DNA from: Mayfieldus sp038329895
GTDB lineage: Bacteria > Actinomycetota > Thermoleophilia > Solirubrobacterales > 70-9
NCBI GenBank assembly: GCA_038329895.1
Contig: JBBQNM010000005.1
Coordinates: 1 to 62,274 of the forward strand
Length of the DNA stretch: 62,274 nucleotides
Direction: 5' to 3'
Shown here piece by piece: positions 58,534 through 62,274 of the stretch. The stretch's first letter is position 1. Each line of letters starts with the position of its first letter. The translations under genes were made by a program, and so were the position numbers. The notes beneath the pieces are model-generated. The model was not told where the DNA came from. It searched no databases and saw nothing but the letters and a program-made list of their open reading frames with translations.

Positions 58534-60099
58534 CTAGGCGCTTCCCTTCTGGCCTCGACCGGCGCCGTAGGCAACGCCGATCAGGACCACCGCGCCGACG
58601 GCGATCAGGACCCAGACAATGGCGCTGGTTCCGCCGCCGTCACTGCTGTCACCGCTGCTCGAGCTTGAGCCCGAGAGCGACGGGAACACGTCGCCGCCCT
58701 GCTGCGCGAGCGCCTTGATCCGGGAGCCATAGGCGTAATCCGGATTCGCGCCCGGGTTGGGCGGGGCGACATAAGGGAACTTGGTCAGGAACGGGATGTC
58801 GGTCTGATCGACGCCATCTCCGAGCGGGACCTTGTTTCCCTTCAGGGCCCCCGCAACGACCTGGAGGTCGATGTCGGTCACGTCGTCGGTGAGACGACGG
58901 CCGTTCGGGTAACCCTGGTTGTCCCCGGCCAGCACACCGAGCCGCTGAGGGCTCGGGGTCGGCTGCGTGCCGAGGTTGATCTTGAGCGTGTCGGTGGCGT
59001 TCTTACCCGCCGCCCCGGGGAATGCATTCAGCCCGGGGATGCCCTGTAGGACCGCCTAGACGATGTCCGTGCGGTTGTGCTCGGGGGCGTTGATCTTGCC
59101 CGGGAACAGGGCGTTCATTGCCGCCGCCAGCACCGGGTTGAGGACGTACGTGCCGTAATTGGTCACGTCGTCCGCGGGGATGGTGCGGTTGAACATGTCC
59201 TTCTTGGCCAGCGGGATGATCACCTCGTTGACCAGCGGGTTGCCGAGGCGCGAGATCTGGTGGAACGCACCCGACCCGTTGCCATTCACGTCGATCGCCT
59301 GACGCTCGGTTGTGCTCCAGACGCCGACGACGGCGTTCTTCGACTTCTCGGACTTCACCGACTTGCCGTCCACGGTGACCTGGCTCTCAGGAACCTGGAG
59401 CACGATCGAGTGGACCGCGTAGCCGGCGAGGTCGTCGACGCCGCCGCCCTTGTTGCCTAGGCCGGCGCCGGTCAGGTTGACCGTGTCGAAGACCCGGCCC
59501 AGAGCGACGAAGAACGGATCGTCGCGCTGTCCGGCGAACACCTTGCCTCCACCCGGCAGGTTTTGGACCGCTGCCTCGGCCGTCTTCTCATAGCCCGGCG
59601 TCGTCTTCGGTCCAACGTTGTCGGGTGGACTCGAGAGGTTGGTCCCGAGCACCTTCGAGCTGACCTCGACCCCGTTCTTCAGATTCTCACGCGTGAGCGT
59701 GTAGGTCTGCACGACGTTCTGGTTCGGGCTGTTGTCGCCTTGAATCGGCTTGCCGAGCCCGTACAGATACGTGTTGGGGTCGCGGGTCTTGCTGTTGAAA
59801 TCGAACTGGTACCGGATGTCGGCCTTGCCGTCACCGGTGTTGTCGATGTTCAGGTAGTAGTGGGCGTTGTCGTCGAACTGGTAGAAGTTCGGCCCGCCGG
59901 CTGGATCCTCAAACGGAATCCAGTTGCCGACGATCGTCAAATCGCCCGGCGCGTCCTTCGCCGTGAATGCGTAGGTGTCGGTGTCGTCCCCGGTTGGGTC
60001 CTTCGACGTCAACGGCGCCTCGCGATGCGAGGAGCTAACGGCGAACGGCACACCTATCAGCACTGCGACGAGGGCCGCGACAAATATGAGCTTGCGCAT
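58534..60099 (-). pseudogene. Secreted DUF4331 protein, copy 2, with an internal amber codon
   Basis: A 521-codon frame from MRKLIFVAALVAVLIGVPFA: SSHREAPLTSKDPTGDDTDTYAF, PFEDPAGGPNFYQFDDNAHYY, DNTGDGKADIRYQFDF, GGKVFAGQRDDPFFVALG and AGYAVHSIVLQVP match copy 1. At 59056-59058 a TAG interrupts NRTDIV-AVLQGIPGLN where copy 1 has Gln (CAG). The frame is open and conserved for 173 more codons, ending in a Ser-rich linker and a TM helix (TSAIVWVLIAVGAVVLIGVA) not present in copy 1. Either a nonsense mutation, a base error, or readthrough. Followed by TPR copy 2. Confidence 0.8.
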
Positions 60100-60215
60100 G
60101 TTGCGTCCTCCTTGACGGCGGTTGACTGGCTTCGTCTCCCCGACGAGCCGGCCGCCATCCGGCCCTCGGTGATGCCAGTGCTAACGAGGGCCTAGGAGGC
60201 GCAGATCAATAAAAG

Positions 60216-60224
60216 TTGCTGCAA
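60216..60224. promoter_or_regulatory. TTGC-T-GCAA palindrome upstream of DUF4331 copy 2
   Basis: TTGCTGCAA in the 440-base gap 60100-60539. The rest of this gap holds the leader of DUF4331 copy 2 (AAGGAGG ribosome binding site at its start) and the clpC fragment; nothing else is evident. Confidence 0.3.
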
Positions 60225-60351
60225 AACGACGGGATTTGAGGATCTATCGCAAGTGCAAGCAGTTCGCAGCTTGAGTGTCGCTACGTCGTGATTTGATATG
60301 GGTCGCCGAATAAGCGGACACCCGGAGCAAAGATCCTGCCCGGCAACTGGC

Positions 60352-60483
60352 CTTGAGCACCTCGTCGGCGAGCGGGTCCTCGACGTAGCGCTGGATCGCG
60401 CGGCGCAGCGGGCGGGCGCCCATCGAGGGGTCCCAGCCCTTCTCGATCAAAAGCTCCTTGGCCTCTTCCGACAGGTCGAGCTG
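60352..60483 (-). pseudogene. 132-bp duplicated fragment of clpC
   Basis: This block matches 61683-61814 over 132 bases with only four differences and the same orientation. It encodes LDLSEEAKELLIEKGWDPSM and GARPLRRAIQRYVEDPLADEVLK from the ClpC C-terminal domain (one Asp to Glu change) and is cut off abruptly at both ends. No start or complete domain; a remnant of duplication or recombination. Confidence 0.85.
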
Positions 60484-60539
60484 AGCTCAAAAGCTCCGGG
60501 AGGGCGAAGTGGGCCTTGCTGGTGTGAGATAGTCGGCAG

Positions 60540-60911
60540 GTGAGCACTTCCGAGCAGTCCGCCACCCGCCTCGTAACCGTCGCCGAGCTCGGAGACTCAC
60601 ATGTCGCCGTGGTGGAGCAGACACCGCGCGGTGCCCTGGCAGTAGGTATCAGCGCCGGCAAGCCGTTTGCGGTCTCTAACCGCTGCCGCCACCTCTTCGC
60701 CTCGCTGGGCGAGGGGCATGTGACCGAGGACGGTTGCCTTCAGTGCCCTTGGCACGGCGCGCGCTACGACGTCGCCAGCGGCAAGATGGTGCGCGGTCCT
60801 CAGGGCGCGTTCAAGCCGCTTGCGGGCGTCGTCAAGGCGACTACCGGCGCCATACCCCTGAAGACATTTCCGGTCGAGCTGCGCGACGACGCAATCTGGC
60901 TGGTCGGCTGA
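60540..60911 (+). CDS. Rieske [2Fe-2S] ferredoxin-like protein
   Basis: A 123-aa protein with both Rieske cluster motifs: CRHLFASLGEGHVTEDG (CxH) and CLQCPWHGARYDVASGKMVR (CxxH), spaced as in bacterial Rieske ferredoxins of dioxygenase or Nir-type systems. GTG start at 60540. It would carry electrons to an oxygenase, but no oxygenase or reductase is next to it. Placed between the duplicated clpC blocks. Confidence 0.88.
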   Translation: MSTSEQSATRLVTVAELGDSHVAVVEQTPRGALAVGISAGKPFAVSNRCRHLFASLGEGHVTEDGCLQCPWHGARYDVASGKMVRGPQGAFKPLAGVVKATTGAIPLKTFPVELRDDAIWLVG

Positions 60912-60969
60912 GTCAGCAGCGCCAAGGCGATAGCGTCGCGTAGCAAGAGTCATTCGCGTCGGCAAAGTG

Positions 60970-61440
60970 ATGAGACGCCCGCTCGCCCGTAGTAAGGGCG
61001 TGGACAATACGCACCGGGGGATCCCGCTGGTTCGCATCGTTTTCCTGGCTATCTGCGCAGTAGGAGCTGTGGTCGGCTCAACCGCAGGCGCCAACGATCA
61101 CGGGCAGCAGATCAGCGGGACCTACGGCACCATGAAGGTTCGAGAGCACTTTGACCCCGAGGGTGGGATCCCGATAGAGGGCCACGTTTCATTCGTCGTC
61201 GTCAGACGGGCGGGCGGCGACCAAGTCCTTCTGCGAGCGCAGCCACCGTTCGAGGGAACCCTTCACCGGGGCCGGTACCGGGTGTCCAGCTTCATGCGGA
61301 CGTGCTCGGCCAATTGTGGATTTCTCCTCGACCCGCCCTCCAACAGGTGCGCGGGAAGCTTGCGGCTCGAGGGTGGCACGACGACCAGGATCACGGTGCT
61401 GCGCCGCGCTGACCGGGCCTGTGAGTTAAGGGTGCGCTAG
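60970..61440 (+). CDS. Secreted hypothetical protein
   Basis: A 156-aa protein with a TM/signal segment (LVRIVFLAICAVGAVVGSTA) then a beta-rich domain of about 110 residues with four Cys (RTCSANCGFLLDPPSNRCAG, ADRACELRVR) likely in disulfides. GTG 60967 or ATG 60970 can start it. No family recognised. It runs toward clpC (convergent, 8 bases between stops). Confidence 0.65.
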   Translation: MRRPLARSKGVDNTHRGIPLVRIVFLAICAVGAVVGSTAGANDHGQQISGTYGTMKVREHFDPEGGIPIEGHVSFVVVRRAGGDQVLLRAQPPFEGTLHRGRYRVSSFMRTCSANCGFLLDPPSNRCAGSLRLEGGTTTRITVLRRADRACELRVR

Positions 61441-61448
61441 TCGGTGCG

Positions 61449-62274
61449 CTACTCGCCCGACTCGCCGTCGCCTGACGGCTCGTCGGGACTGGGCTCGTCT
61501 GAGCCCTCATCGCCCTCGCCCTTCTTGGCCGCGACGCCGACCTTCTCGGGCTCGTCCTTGGCCTTCGGCTTCGGCGGGTGCGTGGGCGCGATAATCGTCA
61601 GGCGCAACGGGTGCTCGTCGTCTTCGCCCTTGTCCTGGTCGCGGTCGACCATCACGGTCGAGCCGGAGGCCATCTGACCCTGCTTGAGCACCTCGTCGGC
61701 GAGCGGGTCCTCGACGTAGCGCTGGATCGCGCGGCGCAGCGGGCGGGCGCCCATCGAGGGGTCCCAGCCCTTGTCGATCAGAAGCTCCTTGGCCTCCTCT
61801 GACAGGTCGAGCTGTAGGTCGTGCTTGGCGACCTGGGTGCGGACGCGGTTGATCATCAGGTCGATGATCTCCTTGATCTCTTCCTTGGCCAGCTTGTGGA
61901 AGACGATCACCTCGTCGATCCGGTTCAGGAACTCGGGCCGGAAGACCTTCTTGAGGTCGCTCATGATCCGGTTCTTCATGTCCTCGTAGGACATGCCGGT
62001 CTCATCCGACACCGTGAAGCCGATGCTGGTGTTCTTGGCGATCTCCGAGGCCCCGATGTTCGAGGTCATGATCACGAGCGAGTTGCGGAAGTCGACGGTA
62101 CGGCCCTGGGCATCGGTCAGCCGCCCGTCCTCAAGGATCTGAAGCAGGATGTTGAAGACGTCGGGGTGCGCCTTCTCGATCTCGTCGAGCAGCAGCACCG
62201 AGTAGGGCTTGCGGCGCACGGCTTCGGTCAGCTGGCCGCCCTCGTCGTAGCCGATGTAGCCCGGGGGCGAGCCG
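61449..62274 (-). CDS. clpC: ClpC, C-terminal part (5' end beyond the window)
   Basis: The visible 274 residues are the second AAA+ domain of a Hsp100/ClpC unfoldase: GSPPGYIGYDEGGQLTEAVR at the window edge, Walker B VLLLDEIEKAHPDVFNILLQ, sensor I SLVIMTSNIGASEIAKN, arginine-finger region FRPEFLNRIDEVIVFHKL, sensor II GWDPSMGARPLRRAIQRYVE, and an acidic tail. It feeds substrates to ClpP. It is the first gene of the clpC-radA-disA-type order. The block 61683-61814 is duplicated at 60352-60483. Confidence 0.95.
   Translation of the reverse strand, partial: GSPPGYIGYDEGGQLTEAVRRKPYSVLLLDEIEKAHPDVFNILLQILEDGRLTDAQGRTVDFRNSLVIMTSNIGASEIAKNTSIGFTVSDETGMSYEDMKNRIMSDLKKVFRPEFLNRIDEVIVFHKLAKEEIKEIIDLMINRVRTQVAKHDLQLDLSEEAKELLIDKGWDPSMGARPLRRAIQRYVEDPLADEVLKQGQMASGSTVMVDRDQDKGEDDEHPLRLTIIAPTHPPKPKAKDEPEKVGVAAKKGEGDEGSDEPSPDEPSGDGESGE

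Overview
The window is GC-rich DNA with tightly packed genes and frequent GTG/TTG starts. It carries CarD, DisA, a SigH-like sigma factor, ECF sigma/anti-sigma pairs, F420-type (luciferase-like) oxidoreductase, MmpL-type transporter, wax-ester synthase and DUF4331/TPR genes. Together these suggest an actinobacterium, most likely of the Thermoleophilia (Solirubrobacterales/Gaiellales) type. There is no rRNA, so this is inference from gene content. No prophage or CRISPR array was seen.

Layout. 1-870: 3' end of an IS481-type transposase abutting a vapBC toxin-antitoxin pair. 0.9-10.5 kb: lipid/acyl-CoA genes (LLM oxidoreductase, two acyl-CoA dehydrogenases, thiolase, MMPL exporter, 3-hydroxyacyl-CoA dehydrogenase) around three tandem paralogous lipoproteins. 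10.6-12.8 kb: the front half of a CPA1 Na+/H+ antiporter running in frame into the body of a secreted trypsin-like protease. 13-26.6 kb: SigH-like sigma factor, RTX-like protein with a TAT phosphoesterase, two convergent tRNA-Thr(UGU), ring-cleaving dioxygenase plus maleylacetate-reductase-like enzyme, a PlsC-GpsA fusion, two ECF sigma units, rhomboid protease, BtuF-like protein, pterin dehydratase and a CNNM/CorC protein. 26.6-27.3 kb: the missing rear half of the antiporter and the missing signal peptide of the protease. 27.4-45.1 kb: the conserved housekeeping run on the minus strand (radA, disA, carD, ispD, ispF, cysS, rlmB), interspersed with lipid genes, a wax-ester synthase and a GGDEF protein. 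45.3-50.8 kb: assorted hydrolases and small proteins. 50.8-60.1 kb: a metal-transport/DUF4331 locus (NicO transporter, Fur-family regulator, NicO transporter with EF-hand-like sequence, and two DUF4331-TPR cassettes). 60.3-62.3 kb: a duplicated 132-bp clpC fragment, a Rieske protein, a secreted protein and the 3' end of clpC.

Main results. (1) The antiporter and protease are each split between about 11.63 kb and about 27.18 kb in reciprocal fashion. Flipping the 15.5-kb segment between these points rejoins both genes and also puts the SigH-like gene just beyond rlmB on the same strand, as in the Bacillus clpC-radA-disA-ispD-ispF-cysS-rlmB-sigH order. (2) A 204-bp internally deleted IS481 derivative (MITE) with terminal inverted repeats and an NCTAGN-type target duplication sits on the stop codon of the wax-ester synthase gene. 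(3) A roughly 150-bp structured repeat occurs twice, each time in a divergent intergenic region. (4) The tandem DUF4331-TPR cassettes linked to nickel/cobalt-type transporters and a Fur-family regulator are the best candidate for an undescribed system.

Several genes carry single-base frameshifts (serine protease, SCP2-hydrolase, MBL-fold protein, an 82-99 aa protein) and one DUF4331 gene has an internal amber codon. Sequence or assembly error and real decay cannot be separated from this window alone.
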